From contig NZ_CP052859.1 in NCBI RefSeq assembly GCF_012935695.1, positions 6,241,001 to 6,305,000 of the forward strand: DNA of 64,000 bases, written 5' to 3'. The notes beneath the pieces were generated by a model, which had not been told where the DNA came from, made no database searches, and saw only the letters and a program-made list of their open reading frames with translations. Each line of letters opens with the position of its first letter. Position 1 is the stretch's first letter. Positions 20,199 to 28,940 of this stretch are shown here, piece by piece. The position numbers and the translations under genes were made by a program. The stretch comes from Pseudomonas sp. ADAK18 (lineage in GTDB: Bacteria; Pseudomonadota; Gammaproteobacteria; Pseudomonadales; Pseudomonadaceae).

Positions 20199-21014
20199 TT
20201 GCCGAGCGTATCCACCTTGAACCCTGACGCTGCGGCGTTGCTGGTGCAACTGTCCGACAGCCATCTGTTTGCCGAGGCCGACGGCACGCTGCTGGGCATG
20301 AATACCCGCGACAGCCTGCAACGGGTCATCGACCTGGTGTTGGCCCGGCAGCCGCAAATCGACTTGCTGCTGGCCACTGGCGATCTGTCCCAGGACGGCA
20401 CGCTGGAGTCTTATCAGGCGTTTCGTGACGCGACCCGGCAGATCCCGGCACCCGCGCGCTGGATTCCGGGCAATCATGATGAACCACAGATCATGGCGCA
20501 CGCCGCGATCAACAGCGCGTTGCTGGAACCCGTGGTGGATGTGGGCAACTGGCGCATCACCTTGCTGGACTCTGCCGTACCGGGCTCGGTGCCGGGGTAC
20601 TTGCAGGACCGACAGCTTCAGTTGCTCGCGCAATCCTTGAGCGAAGCGCCAACCCGTCATCATCTGGTGTGTTTCCACCATCACCCGGTGTCCATTGGTT
20701 GCGCCTGGATGGAGCCCATTGGCCTGCGCAATCCCGAGGCGCTGTTTGCCGTGTTGGATCGCTTTCCCCAGGTGAAAGCGGTGCTCTGGGGTCATGTCCA
20801 TCAGGAGATCGACCGCGAGCGCAACGGCGTGCGCTTGCTGGCGTCACCGTCCACCTGTATCCAGTTCGCCCCAGGCAGTGAGGATTTCAACGTCAGCGAG
20901 GAGGCGCCAGGCTATCGCTGGCTGCGCCTACATGCCGACGGACGGTTGGAAACCGGCGTGGAGCGGGTCGAAGGCTTCGCGTTCCAGGTGGATTACGGTA
21001 GCAACGGTTACTGA
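20199..21014 (+). CDS. cpdA: 3',5'-cyclic-AMP phosphodiesterase CpdA
   Basis: A 271-residue class III phosphodiesterase that lowers cAMP, and thereby Vfr/CRP signalling. The metallophosphoesterase motifs are complete: D20xH22 (LSDSHLF), GD62 (ATGDLSQDG), GNHD (91-94), HHHP and GHVH. I prefer the TTG at 20199 because GGGAGA lies six bases before it and the resulting protein begins near the first strand; an in-frame ATG at 20163 would add 12 residues and has no good ribosome-binding site. Confidence 0.92.
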   Translation: MPSVSTLNPDAAALLVQLSDSHLFAEADGTLLGMNTRDSLQRVIDLVLARQPQIDLLLATGDLSQDGTLESYQAFRDATRQIPAPARWIPGNHDEPQIMAHAAINSALLEPVVDVGNWRITLLDSAVPGSVPGYLQDRQLQLLAQSLSEAPTRHHLVCFHHHPVSIGCAWMEPIGLRNPEALFAVLDRFPQVKAVLWGHVHQEIDRERNGVRLLASPSTCIQFAPGSEDFNVSEEAPGYRWLRLHADGRLETGVERVEGFAFQVDYGSNGY

Positions 21015-21072
21015 GAGATTCGAGCTCGATGCCAGATCGCATCCAGTGGTGCCACGCCTGGCTTGAGTGCAG

Positions 21073-22056
21073 CTAAAGATCCAGCACCCGCGCCAACCTC
21101 ACCACCGTAACCCCGTGCCCCAGATGCCGCAGCGACGGCTGGATCAGCACGCAGTTGTCATACGGGGTGACGATCTCGCGCTGGCCATCCCGGGCGATCA
21201 CCGTTCCAGCATGAGCAATCCGTTCAAGGCCGCGATAGTCATCGCTAAAACTGAAGTCCATGCTGTGGGCGACAACCGGATCGGTGACGTGCAAAAACTG
21301 CTGCGCTGCAGGTTTTTCCTGGCTTAAAAACGCCAAGACGTCTGCTTTGGCGACAGCTTCAGTAGCAATCAAGAAGCGTGCCGCCACATCGAGGGCGACG
21401 TGTTCGCTCTTTTTTGAAAAGTGCTGGCCGGTCTCGATCAGCAGCGCATTTTTGTGGCTGGCAGCATCGCCAAACCCGCCGTAGTCACGCATGCGCCGAC
21501 CGTTGGCGTGGCCGGCATCGGCGACTACAGTTGCGGGTACGCCTAACGATTCAGCGAACTCCAGGCCTTTGGCGCATGCGCCACACATCATCAACGGCGG
21601 GGACTCTTCGTGCATCGAGTGGATGTCGAGCAGCAAATCGACACTGTCGATCAGCGGTCGTAACTCACGTGCGCGGCGTAACTCGACAGAATCGCGCTCG
21701 CCGTCCAGCGTCGATGTCAGCCAGACACGGTTCATGTCCTCGTCCAGAAAACGGGTCGCATCGATGTCCTGCGGATCGAAGCGGTGATAAGCATCAATGT
21801 TGCCAAACCCCAGGGACAACCGCCCCTGACGAGGGCGCACACCGCTGCGCAACAAGGTGTCAACCGCGATTGCACCGCTGACTTCGTTACCATGAGTCAG
21901 CGCCATGATCAGCACATGCGGTCCTGGCTTGCCACTGTCGAAGCTGTGGACGTAGTCGATCCCGCAGTTGCCTGTTTTCCATTGGCTGAGATCCGGGAAT
22001 TCGACTTCCACGGGATACGGTGTCAGCGAGGCACGAACTTGCTCAAGTGTTTTCAT
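21073..22056 (-). CDS. succinylglutamate desuccinylase/aspartoacylase family protein
   Basis: A 327-residue zinc carboxypeptidase-fold enzyme. Zinc ligands appear as H55 and E58 (THGNE) and H146 (LLDIHSMHE), with the substrate-arginine motif DMNR at 107-110 and a later glutamate (LLIETGQH). Members hydrolyse N-acyl amino acids. It is not an arginine-catabolism AstE by context: it is the last gene of a leftward set with an MFS transporter and a LysR regulator, suggesting uptake and deacylation of some acylated compound. The start ATG at 22056 is preceded by a weak site. Substrate unknown. Confidence 0.82.
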   Translation of the reverse strand: MKTLEQVRASLTPYPVEVEFPDLSQWKTGNCGIDYVHSFDSGKPGPHVLIMALTHGNEVSGAIAVDTLLRSGVRPRQGRLSLGFGNIDAYHRFDPQDIDATRFLDEDMNRVWLTSTLDGERDSVELRRARELRPLIDSVDLLLDIHSMHEESPPLMMCGACAKGLEFAESLGVPATVVADAGHANGRRMRDYGGFGDAASHKNALLIETGQHFSKKSEHVALDVAARFLIATEAVAKADVLAFLSQEKPAAQQFLHVTDPVVAHSMDFSFSDDYRGLERIAHAGTVIARDGQREIVTPYDNCVLIQPSLRHLGHGVTVVRLARVLDL

Positions 22057-22141
22057 TTAAGTCTCCGACAGACCAACTAGGGTTAACGGCCAGAAAGCGC
22101 TTCCGTATTCGCGAGCAAACCGGCTCTGGCAAGGACGTTGC

Positions 22142-23458
22142 TCAACTGGCGGATGGATGGTTGCCCCGCATGCGGCGGCCCAGACAGACGATCGCCAGTA
22201 CGCTGATCAAGACAGTCGCCATCACATAAAAGCTTGGGGCCAGTTTGCTGCCGGTGGCATCGATCATCCAGGTCACGATCAGCGGTGCAAAACCACCAAA
22301 TAGGGTGACGGAAAAGTTGTAGCTGAGTGCCAGGCCGGTGCCGCGAATGCTGGTCGGGAAGATGTCGGCAAGCATCGCCGGTATCGGCCCCAGGCAGGCC
22401 GCGATCAACACGCCGACAATCGCTTGCACGATCAGCAGCGTAGAGAAGCTGGGGAAGGTGTTGAGCAGCAAGAACATCGGATAAGACGACAACCCGGTAA
22501 TCAACAAGGCGATTGTCAGCACCCTGAATCGCCCGTGGCGATCAGAAAGTCCACCAAATACCGGGGCCATGATCATCAGCGTTACGCCTGTCATCAGCGC
22601 CCCGAGATACGAGGAAGTGGCAGCAATATTCAACTGTTTCAAGGCATAGATTGGCATGTACAACTTGTGTACATAGTTGAACGCTGTCGCACCGGCCACC
22701 ACGCCGATAGCCAGCAAAAGGCTGACATGCCCTTTGATCAAGACATCCCGCAGCGGAGTTTTGACCGCTGTGTTGGCCACGGTTTTCTTGAAGTCCGGGG
22801 TTTCATCGATTTGTGTGCGAATGTAAAAGCCCACCGGCCCGATCAGCAGTCCGAAGCCGAACGCAACGCGCCAGCCCCAGTCGTTCAATTGCACATCCGA
22901 CAGTGCATAGCTAAGGATTGCGCTGACACCTGCTGCCAAAACCGTTGCCAGGCCTTGGGTCGACAATTGCCAACTGGCAAAGAAACCACGGCGCTTGGCA
23001 TCTGCGTGCTCGACCATAAACGCGGTCGCCGCACCAAACTCTCCACCTGTAGAAAAACCCTGGAGCATGCGCGCAACAATGATCAGCAGTGGCGCCGCCA
23101 AGCCGATCTGCTCATAGGTTGGAGCGAAGGTAATCATGGCGGTGCCGAGCAGCATGATCATGATTGACATTGTTAGCGACGCCTTTCTCCCGGCCCTGTC
23201 GGTGTATGAACCGAGCACAATGGCGCCCAGCGGACGCATCAGAAAGGAAATGCCGAACGAGCCTACGGCCAGCAACAGTGAGGTGGTTTCGTTATCGGAC
23301 GGGAAAAACTGTTTGCCGATAACCACCGCAAAGTAGCCGTAGATCAGCAAATCGTAGAATTCCAGTGCGTTGCCAACACTGGCAGCGATGATCTCCTTCC
23401 ATGGACCTCGCCGGGTTGCCGTCTGTGCCGATGGTAATGCGGAGGACTGAACTGTCAT
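22142..23458 (-). CDS. MFS transporter, metabolite:H+ symporter type
   Basis: A 438-residue major facilitator with about twelve helices. Signatures of the MHS family (KgtP, ProP, ShiA) are visible: RRGPWKEIIAASVGNALEFYD at the start, RPLGAIVLGSYTDRAGRKASL between helices 2 and 3, and GGEFGAATAFMVEHA. These carry organic acids, betaines or aromatic acids with protons. The ATG at 23458 was preferred to a longer frame because the extra residues are arginine-rich and unrelated. It lies 85 bases before the hydrolase gene and 275 bases after the LysR gene. Confidence 0.88.
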   Translation of the reverse strand: MTVQSSALPSAQTATRRGPWKEIIAASVGNALEFYDLLIYGYFAVVIGKQFFPSDNETTSLLLAVGSFGISFLMRPLGAIVLGSYTDRAGRKASLTMSIMIMLLGTAMITFAPTYEQIGLAAPLLIIVARMLQGFSTGGEFGAATAFMVEHADAKRRGFFASWQLSTQGLATVLAAGVSAILSYALSDVQLNDWGWRVAFGFGLLIGPVGFYIRTQIDETPDFKKTVANTAVKTPLRDVLIKGHVSLLLAIGVVAGATAFNYVHKLYMPIYALKQLNIAATSSYLGALMTGVTLMIMAPVFGGLSDRHGRFRVLTIALLITGLSSYPMFLLLNTFPSFSTLLIVQAIVGVLIAACLGPIPAMLADIFPTSIRGTGLALSYNFSVTLFGGFAPLIVTWMIDATGSKLAPSFYVMATVLISVLAIVCLGRRMRGNHPSAS

Positions 23459-23580
23459 GAGTGTGCACCGGGTTTGTTTCACTGTTGGCCTTCGGATTCG
23501 CCGAGCCGCAGCGCGGCCTGACGAGATCGAAGGCATTAATTGTTATGGGTGAAAGCCCGGATGAAATTGAATCAAGTGCG

Positions 23581-23605
23581 GCCGAACAGCAATTGCTGTT
23601 TCGGC
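23581..23605. promoter_or_regulatory. palindromic operator-like site upstream of the MFS gene
   Basis: AACAGCAA/TTGCTGTT is a perfect 16-base palindrome (23585-23600) inside a longer near-palindrome running from GCCGA (23581) to TCGGC (23605). It lies 123 bases upstream of the MFS start in a 275-base gap that otherwise holds nothing recognisable. A binding site for the adjacent LysR protein or another regulator is a reasonable guess. Confidence 0.45.
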
Positions 23606-23733
23606 ACAGGTTTGAGCTGTTTTGGCACAGCTGCGGTTTGGTGGTTGCGGGAGGCGATGATCGAGCGCGAAAGTGCGTGACTATGAACGCCTCGCCGCAT
23701 GGGTGGTCCGCGACTGGAGCCTGTCAGTCGATG

Positions 23734-24624
23734 TCAAAGACATTCCCATATCTTCATCACCATTTCGCCCTGGTTGGCGCGCAAGCGATGCAGCGACACG
23801 TCGAATCCGACGTGAAACTCGGCGCCACCGGCAATCAGCAACTCACCCGACGCCAGCGCGTCTTTGACCACCATGCGCGGCAGCCATGCGAGGCCTCTGC
23901 CACGCTTGGTCATTTCCAGAATGGCATCATAGGAGTCAGCTTGGTAAACCATTCGCAACGCCAGGCGCTGAGGTAGACGCTCCAGATGTTGAGCCAGCAC
24001 GCCGCGCAGCGCCAGGGTGGGTGAGAAGGCTAGCCAAGGGATGGTCAGGCCGCTGCTGCTGGCGGATATCTGCTGTCGCGGTTGGCCTTGGGCATCCGGC
24101 GCGCTGACCGGTAGCAATTCCTCATTGGCCAGCACTCGCGAGTCGAAACGCTCCGGCTCCATCAGCGTGTGGGTCAACGGGCTGGAAAAACTCAGCAGCA
24201 GATCGACCTCTCCGGTGGATAACTTGCTGATCGCTTCTTGTGCGCCACTGGTGACCAATGACACCGCAAAGCTGCCCAATTGCTGATGCAGTGATTCGTA
24301 CCAGTCGGGGAAAAAGTCACAGGCCAGGGTCCGCCCGGTGGCAATGCGTACTGGCTCGTCGCGGCTCAGGATGCCGCCCTTGAATTGCGCTCTGACGGCG
24401 GTCAGCAATTCCAGTGATTGTGTGGCGGCATCAAGGAACAGTACACCGCAAGGCGTCAGTGACAGGGGTTGTTTGCGTTCGATCAATGCCGCGCCGATCC
24501 ATTCTTCCAGTGATCGGATACGTCGACCGAACGCTGGATGTGTGACGCAGCGATTTTCGGCGGCGCGTGACAGGCTGCGGGTGCGAGCCAGTTCGATAAA
24601 ATCCTCAAGCCATTCAAGCTGCAT
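23734..24624 (-). CDS. LysR family regulator, HypT-like
   Basis: A 296-residue LysR protein. The N-terminus (LEWLEDFIELARTRSLSRAAE, HPAFGRRIRSLEEWIGAALIER) resembles the HypT/YjiE branch, where the usual QPAVS recognition helix is replaced by HPAFGRR/QPAFSRR. HypT in E. coli responds to hypochlorite through methionine oxidation. Here the gene heads a leftward set with an MFS transporter and a hydrolase, so local control of that cassette is likelier than a stress role. The HypT assignment is by motif resemblance only. Confidence 0.85.
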   Translation of the reverse strand: MQLEWLEDFIELARTRSLSRAAENRCVTHPAFGRRIRSLEEWIGAALIERKQPLSLTPCGVLFLDAATQSLELLTAVRAQFKGGILSRDEPVRIATGRTLACDFFPDWYESLHQQLGSFAVSLVTSGAQEAISKLSTGEVDLLLSFSSPLTHTLMEPERFDSRVLANEELLPVSAPDAQGQPRQQISASSSGLTIPWLAFSPTLALRGVLAQHLERLPQRLALRMVYQADSYDAILEMTKRGRGLAWLPRMVVKDALASGELLIAGGAEFHVGFDVSLHRLRANQGEMVMKIWECL

Positions 24625-24750
24625 ACGGGTGTCCTGCTCGGCGACTCATTAATAATACGCCGCCAATACAGGCGGTTCTTCTATCGTTGGAGGTGTTACT
24701 GAGCCTCTCACAACCGAGCAACTGGCTGTTCGGATAGGTCTCGGAGGGTC

Positions 24751-24761
24751 GGGGGGGGGGG
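24751..24761. repeat. run of eleven G
   Basis: Eleven consecutive G in the gap between the divergent HypT-like and yqiA genes. Such runs are prone to slippage. It lies about 90 bases before yqiA and about 125 bases before the LysR start, so length changes could alter promoter spacing, or the length may be a sequencing error. Confidence 0.8.
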
Positions 24762-24849
24762 CTAGCACCGTTAGAGGCGATGGGCTGCCCCCACAACCCC
24801 CCTGTTCCCTGTAAACTGCGCCTCTTTGGTAGCCTACAGAGGACCCGGA

Positions 24850-25458
24850 ATGTCCGCTTCGATCTTGTATATCCACGGTTTCAACAGCGCGCCGGCTTCC
24901 AATAAGGCCTGCCAACTGATCACCGTGATGGACAGCCTCGGTCTGGCTGATCAACTGCGTGTGCCGGCCCTGCATCATCACCCGCGTCAGGCGATTGCCC
25001 AGCTGGAGCAGGCCATCAGCGAGATGGGCCGGCCACTGCTGGTCGGCAGCTCACTCGGCGGCTACTATGCAACTCATCTTGCCGAGCGCCATGGCCTCAA
25101 CGCCTTGCTGGTCAACCCTGCGGTCAGCCCCCATCGGATGTTCGACGGTTACCTGGGCACCCAGAAGAACCTTTACACCGACGAAACCTGGGAACTGACC
25201 CATGATCACGTCGCGGCCCTGGCCGAGCTGGAAGTCCCGGCGCCCCAGGATGCCCAGCGTTATCAGGTGTGGTTGCAGACCGGGGATGAAACACTGGATT
25301 ATCGTCTTGCCCAGCAATATTACCGGGCCTGTGCCTTGCGTATCCAGGCCGGTGGCGATCATGGTTACCAGGGGTTCGCCCGGCAGCTACCGGCGCTGTT
25401 GAGTTTTGCCGGCATAAGCTCCGATCAGTATCAATCCTTCGATTTCGCAGCGCTGTAA
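24850..25458 (+). CDS. yqiA: YqiA-type alpha/beta-fold esterase
   Basis: A 202-residue serine hydrolase of the YqiA/YcfP (UPF0227) family. The nucleophile elbow GSSLGG places the serine at S68, with the oxyanion-side YIHGFNSAP at 7-15 and the histidine in GGDHGYQGF near the C-terminus. E. coli YqiA has esterase activity with short acyl and palmitoyl-CoA substrates; the natural substrate is unclear. The ATG at 24850 has GAGG ahead of it. The gene continues the cpdA-yqiA-parE order, interrupted here by the accessory cassette. Confidence 0.9.
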   Translation: MSASILYIHGFNSAPASNKACQLITVMDSLGLADQLRVPALHHHPRQAIAQLEQAISEMGRPLLVGSSLGGYYATHLAERHGLNALLVNPAVSPHRMFDGYLGTQKNLYTDETWELTHDHVAALAELEVPAPQDAQRYQVWLQTGDETLDYRLAQQYYRACALRIQAGGDHGYQGFARQLPALLSFAGISSDQYQSFDFAAL

Positions 25459-25515
25459 TACACATGCTGGACATCGCAGGTTACTTTTTAATCGAATGAC
25501 TCACGACGAGACCCC

Positions 25516-27417
25516 ATGGCCACTCCCAGCGCTAGCTCTTATAACGCCGACGCCATCGAAGTCCTCTCGGGCCTCGACCCGGTGCGCAAACGCCCCGGCA
25601 TGTACACCGACACCAGCCGGCCGAACCACCTTGCCCAGGAAGTCATCGACAACAGCGTCGACGAAGCCTTGGCCGGGCATGCCAAGTCGGTACAAGTCAT
25701 CCTCCACGCCGACCATTCCCTGGAAGTCAGCGACGATGGTCGCGGCATGCCGGTGGACATTCACCCGGAAGAGGGTGTGTCGGGCGTCGAGCTGATCCTC
25801 ACCAAGCTGCACGCCGGGGGCAAGTTCTCCAACAAGAACTACCAATTCTCCGGTGGCTTGCACGGCGTGGGCATTTCCGTGGTCAACGCCCTGTCGACGC
25901 AGGTCACGGTCAAGGTCAAGCGCGACGGCAACGAATACCAGATGACCTTTGCTGACGGCTACAAGGCTACCGATCTGGAAGTGATCGGCACCGTTGGCAA
26001 GCGCAACACCGGGACCAGCGTTTACTTCGCGCCGGACCCGAAGTACTTCGATTCTCCGAAATTCTCCATCAGTCGCCTCAAGCACGTGCTCAAGGCCAAG
26101 GCTGTGTTGTGCCCGGGGCTGCTGGTCAGCTTCGAAGACAAAGGCACCGGCGAGAAAGTCGAGTGGCACTACGAAGACGGCCTGCGCTCCTACCTGGAAG
26201 ACTCTGTCGCCGAATTCGAACGCCTGCCCAACGAGCCCTTCTGCGGCAGCCTGGCCGGTAATAAAGAGGCCGTGGACTGGGCCTTGCTGTGGCTGCCCGA
26301 AGGTGGTGACAGTGTTCAGGAAAGCTACGTCAACCTGATCCCGACCGCCCAAGGCGGCACCCACGTCAACGGTTTGCGCCAGGGCTTGCTGGATGCCATG
26401 CGCGAATTCTGCGAATACCGCAGCCTGTTGCCGCGCGGCGTGAAGCTGGCGCCGGAAGACGTCTGGGAACGGATCGCTTTTGTCCTGTCGATGAAAATGC
26501 AGGAGCCGCAATTCTCTGGTCAGACCAAGGAGCGTCTGTCGTCCCGTGAGGCGGCAGCGTTTGTCTCGGGTGTGGTCAAGGACGCTTTCAGTCTGTGGCT
26601 CAACGAGCATCCGGAACTGGGCCTGGCCCTGGCGGAATTGGCAATCAACAACGCCGGTCGTCGCCTGAAAGCCAGCAAGAAGGTTGAACGCAAGCGCATC
26701 ACCCAGGGCCCGGCACTGCCTGGCAAGCTGGCGGATTGCGCCGGACAGGACCCGATGCGCTCCGAACTGTTCCTAGTGGAGGGTGATTCCGCCGGTGGTT
26801 CCGCCAAGCAAGCGCGGGACAAGGAGTTCCAGGCGATCCTGCCGCTGCGGGGCAAGATCCTCAACACCTGGGAAGTCGACGGCAGCGAAGTGCTGGCCAG
26901 CCAGGAAGTGCACAACATTGCGGTGGCCATCGGTGTCGACCCTGGCTCGGCGGACATCGCCCAACTGCGCTACGGCAAGATCTGCATCCTCGCCGACGCC
27001 GACTCCGACGGTCTGCACATCGCGACCTTGCTCTGTGCGCTGTTCGTCCAGCACTTCCGCCCGTTGGTGGATGCTGGTCACGTCTATGTCGCCATGCCGC
27101 CGCTGTATCGCATCGACTTGGGCAAAGAGATTTTCTACGCCCTGGACGAAGCCGAGCGCGATGGCATTCTCGACCGCCTGGTGGCCGAGAAGAAACGCGG
27201 CAAGCCGCAAGTCACCCGATTTAAAGGCCTGGGCGAGATGAACCCGCCGCAACTGCGGGAAACCACCATGGACCCGAACACTCGGCGCCTGGTGCAGTTG
27301 ACCCTGGAAGACTTCGACGCCACCTCGGAAATGATGGACATGCTGCTGGCCAAAAAGCGTGCTCCTGATCGCAAGAGCTGGCTGGAGTCCAAAGGCGACC
27401 TGGCGGTTCTGGACTGA
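25516..27417 (+). CDS. parE: DNA topoisomerase IV subunit B
   Basis: A 633-residue ATPase subunit of topoisomerase IV, which unlinks daughter chromosomes. The GHKL ATPase motifs are visible near the N-terminus (DNSVDEALAGHA, DDGRGMPVD, GGLHGVGISVVNAL), the TOPRIM EGDSAGG at about 422-428 and the LPLRGKILN that follows. Length is as expected for Pseudomonas ParE. Its stop overlaps the start of the next gene by one base, and the run continues through two small genes to parC. Confidence 0.98.
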   Translation: MATPSASSYNADAIEVLSGLDPVRKRPGMYTDTSRPNHLAQEVIDNSVDEALAGHAKSVQVILHADHSLEVSDDGRGMPVDIHPEEGVSGVELILTKLHAGGKFSNKNYQFSGGLHGVGISVVNALSTQVTVKVKRDGNEYQMTFADGYKATDLEVIGTVGKRNTGTSVYFAPDPKYFDSPKFSISRLKHVLKAKAVLCPGLLVSFEDKGTGEKVEWHYEDGLRSYLEDSVAEFERLPNEPFCGSLAGNKEAVDWALLWLPEGGDSVQESYVNLIPTAQGGTHVNGLRQGLLDAMREFCEYRSLLPRGVKLAPEDVWERIAFVLSMKMQEPQFSGQTKERLSSREAAAFVSGVVKDAFSLWLNEHPELGLALAELAINNAGRRLKASKKVERKRITQGPALPGKLADCAGQDPMRSELFLVEGDSAGGSAKQARDKEFQAILPLRGKILNTWEVDGSEVLASQEVHNIAVAIGVDPGSADIAQLRYGKICILADADSDGLHIATLLCALFVQHFRPLVDAGHVYVAMPPLYRIDLGKEIFYALDEAERDGILDRLVAEKKRGKPQVTRFKGLGEMNPPQLRETTMDPNTRRLVQLTLEDFDATSEMMDMLLAKKRAPDRKSWLESKGDLAVLD

Positions 27418-28412
27418 TGCGCAGCGGTTTCGCCCTGGCGATACTGTTGTTGAGCGGGTTGGCGACCACCTCGGTGGTCGCGGCGCCTGCTGCTGAGCTC
27501 AAGCTATTGTCTGAACACCCGGTAGATGGCATGCGCGGCGGCAACCTGTCGGGCTTGGCTGTTTGCGGTAAAGAACTGTGGACCGTGTCCGACCGCGATG
27601 ACGGGCAGATTTACCGGCTCGATACCTCGACGGATGTCTGGCAAGCGCAAACGGTGAAGATCAACGTGCCGCCGGTGCCTGACTCGGGGCTTCCCTGGGG
27701 CTTGCGCTCACGCACCAAGGTTGCGTCCTTGGTACGCGGTGGCGACCTGGATTTTGAAGGCATCAGCTGTGATGCCGCCGGCAATCGCTACATTGTCAGC
27801 GAAGCCCATGCGGCGGTGCTGCAAGTACCGGTAACGGGGGAGCCAGAATGGCTGAAGATCGCCCCAAGCATGGTCCGCGAAGCCCGTGCCAGTGGCATGT
27901 TGCTGCACTTCAATGCCTTGTTTGAAGGCCTTGCGGTTAACCCCGAGGGCAATCAGATGTGGCTCGCGGCCGAACGTGAGCGGCGTGGGCTGATATCGAT
28001 CAAGCGTGGGCAAAGCCTCTGGGACTGCGACGGGCCTTGCGTGCTGTTGAGTGAGGCTGGCCAGGAGATGCAGCCGGCCCAGTTCCCAGGAGCCAAGGCG
28101 GTGTCCAAGGACTTTGCAGACCTTGCCCTGTTCAATGGCAAGCTGTTTACCCTTGAGCGCAACGCATTCCAGATCTGTCGTCGGGATACCGTTACCGCCA
28201 AGGTCGAGTTGTGCTGGTCCTATGCCGAAGACGCGCTGGTGCCGAACCGGCGTTACCCCCAGGCTTATGGTCTGGCCGAAGCGCTGGTAATGGACGAGGA
28301 GGGTGCCTGGATCGGCATCGACAATAATTTTGGTCCCCGCGCCGATGGTGAAAAAAGGCCGATGGTCTATCGTTTCGCCGCCCCTGCCGGTGGCTGGAGC
28401 GCCAAGCCATGA
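27417..28412 (+). CDS. esterase-like activity of phytase family protein
   Basis: A 331-residue exported protein. The signal peptide (MRSGFALAILLLSGLATTSVVA) ends near residue 23. The mature part has the beta-propeller-like 'phytase-like' fold with repeats such as GNLSGLAVCGKELWTVSDRDDGQIYRL, GDLDFEGISCDAAGNRYIVSE, and FEGLAVNPEGNQMWLAAERER, each with the conserved acidic metal-contact residues of that family. True substrate unknown. It overlaps parE by one base and the next gene by four bases, so it is certainly part of the parE operon. Confidence 0.8.
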   Translation: MRSGFALAILLLSGLATTSVVAAPAAELKLLSEHPVDGMRGGNLSGLAVCGKELWTVSDRDDGQIYRLDTSTDVWQAQTVKINVPPVPDSGLPWGLRSRTKVASLVRGGDLDFEGISCDAAGNRYIVSEAHAAVLQVPVTGEPEWLKIAPSMVREARASGMLLHFNALFEGLAVNPEGNQMWLAAERERRGLISIKRGQSLWDCDGPCVLLSEAGQEMQPAQFPGAKAVSKDFADLALFNGKLFTLERNAFQICRRDTVTAKVELCWSYAEDALVPNRRYPQAYGLAEALVMDEEGAWIGIDNNFGPRADGEKRPMVYRFAAPAGGWSAKP

Positions 28413-28930
28413 GCACGCAGCTGCCTGGCAAGCGCGCCGGACGTGTGTTGATGTTCGTGGCCTGGGGCGCCGGGCTGTTTTTGGCAACACGGTTTTTTGG
28501 GCAGTGGGAAGCGCGTCAGCAAAATCCCAATGCCGTGGTCACCTCGGAGCAACACGAGGGTTACATCGAAGTGAAGCTGGCCGGTAACGGTCAGGGGCAT
28601 TTCGTCGCCAGCGGCCAGATCAACGGCCAGCCGGTGGAATTCATGCTCGATACTGGCGCTACCGACGTGGCGGTGCCAAGCGAGTTAGCCGAGCGCCTGG
28701 GGCTCAAGCGGGGTTTGCCGGTGACCTTGAGCACTGCCAATGGTCGTAGCGAGGGGTATCGTACCCACCTTGACCGCCTGCAATTGGGCGATATTGTCTT
28801 GCAGGATGTCCGCGCCCTGGTGGCGCCGGGACTGGGGGGCGAGCAAGTGCTGTTGGGCATGAGCGCATTGAAACAACTTGAATTTACCCAGCGTGGCGGC
28901 ACTTTGCTGCTGCGCCAGACCAAACAATGA
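28409..28930 (+). CDS. TIGR02281-type retropepsin-like aspartic protease
   Basis: A 173-residue protein with one N-terminal membrane anchor (about residues 12-30) and a single retropepsin domain. The catalytic motif [12 protein letters not shown] gives D81-T82-G83, with the partner motif [12 protein letters not shown] near the C-terminus. One catalytic Asp per chain means it should work as a dimer, facing the periplasm. Substrate unknown. It overlaps the preceding gene by four bases and parC begins ten bases after its stop. Confidence 0.85.
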   Translation: MSTQLPGKRAGRVLMFVAWGAGLFLATRFFGQWEARQQNPNAVVTSEQHEGYIEVKLAGNGQGHFVASGQINGQPVEFMLDTGATDVAVPSELAERLGLKRGLPVTLSTANGRSEGYRTHLDRLQLGDIVLQDVRALVAPGLGGEQVLLGMSALKQLEFTQRGGTLLLRQTKQ

Positions 28931-28940
28931 TGAGGCCCGC

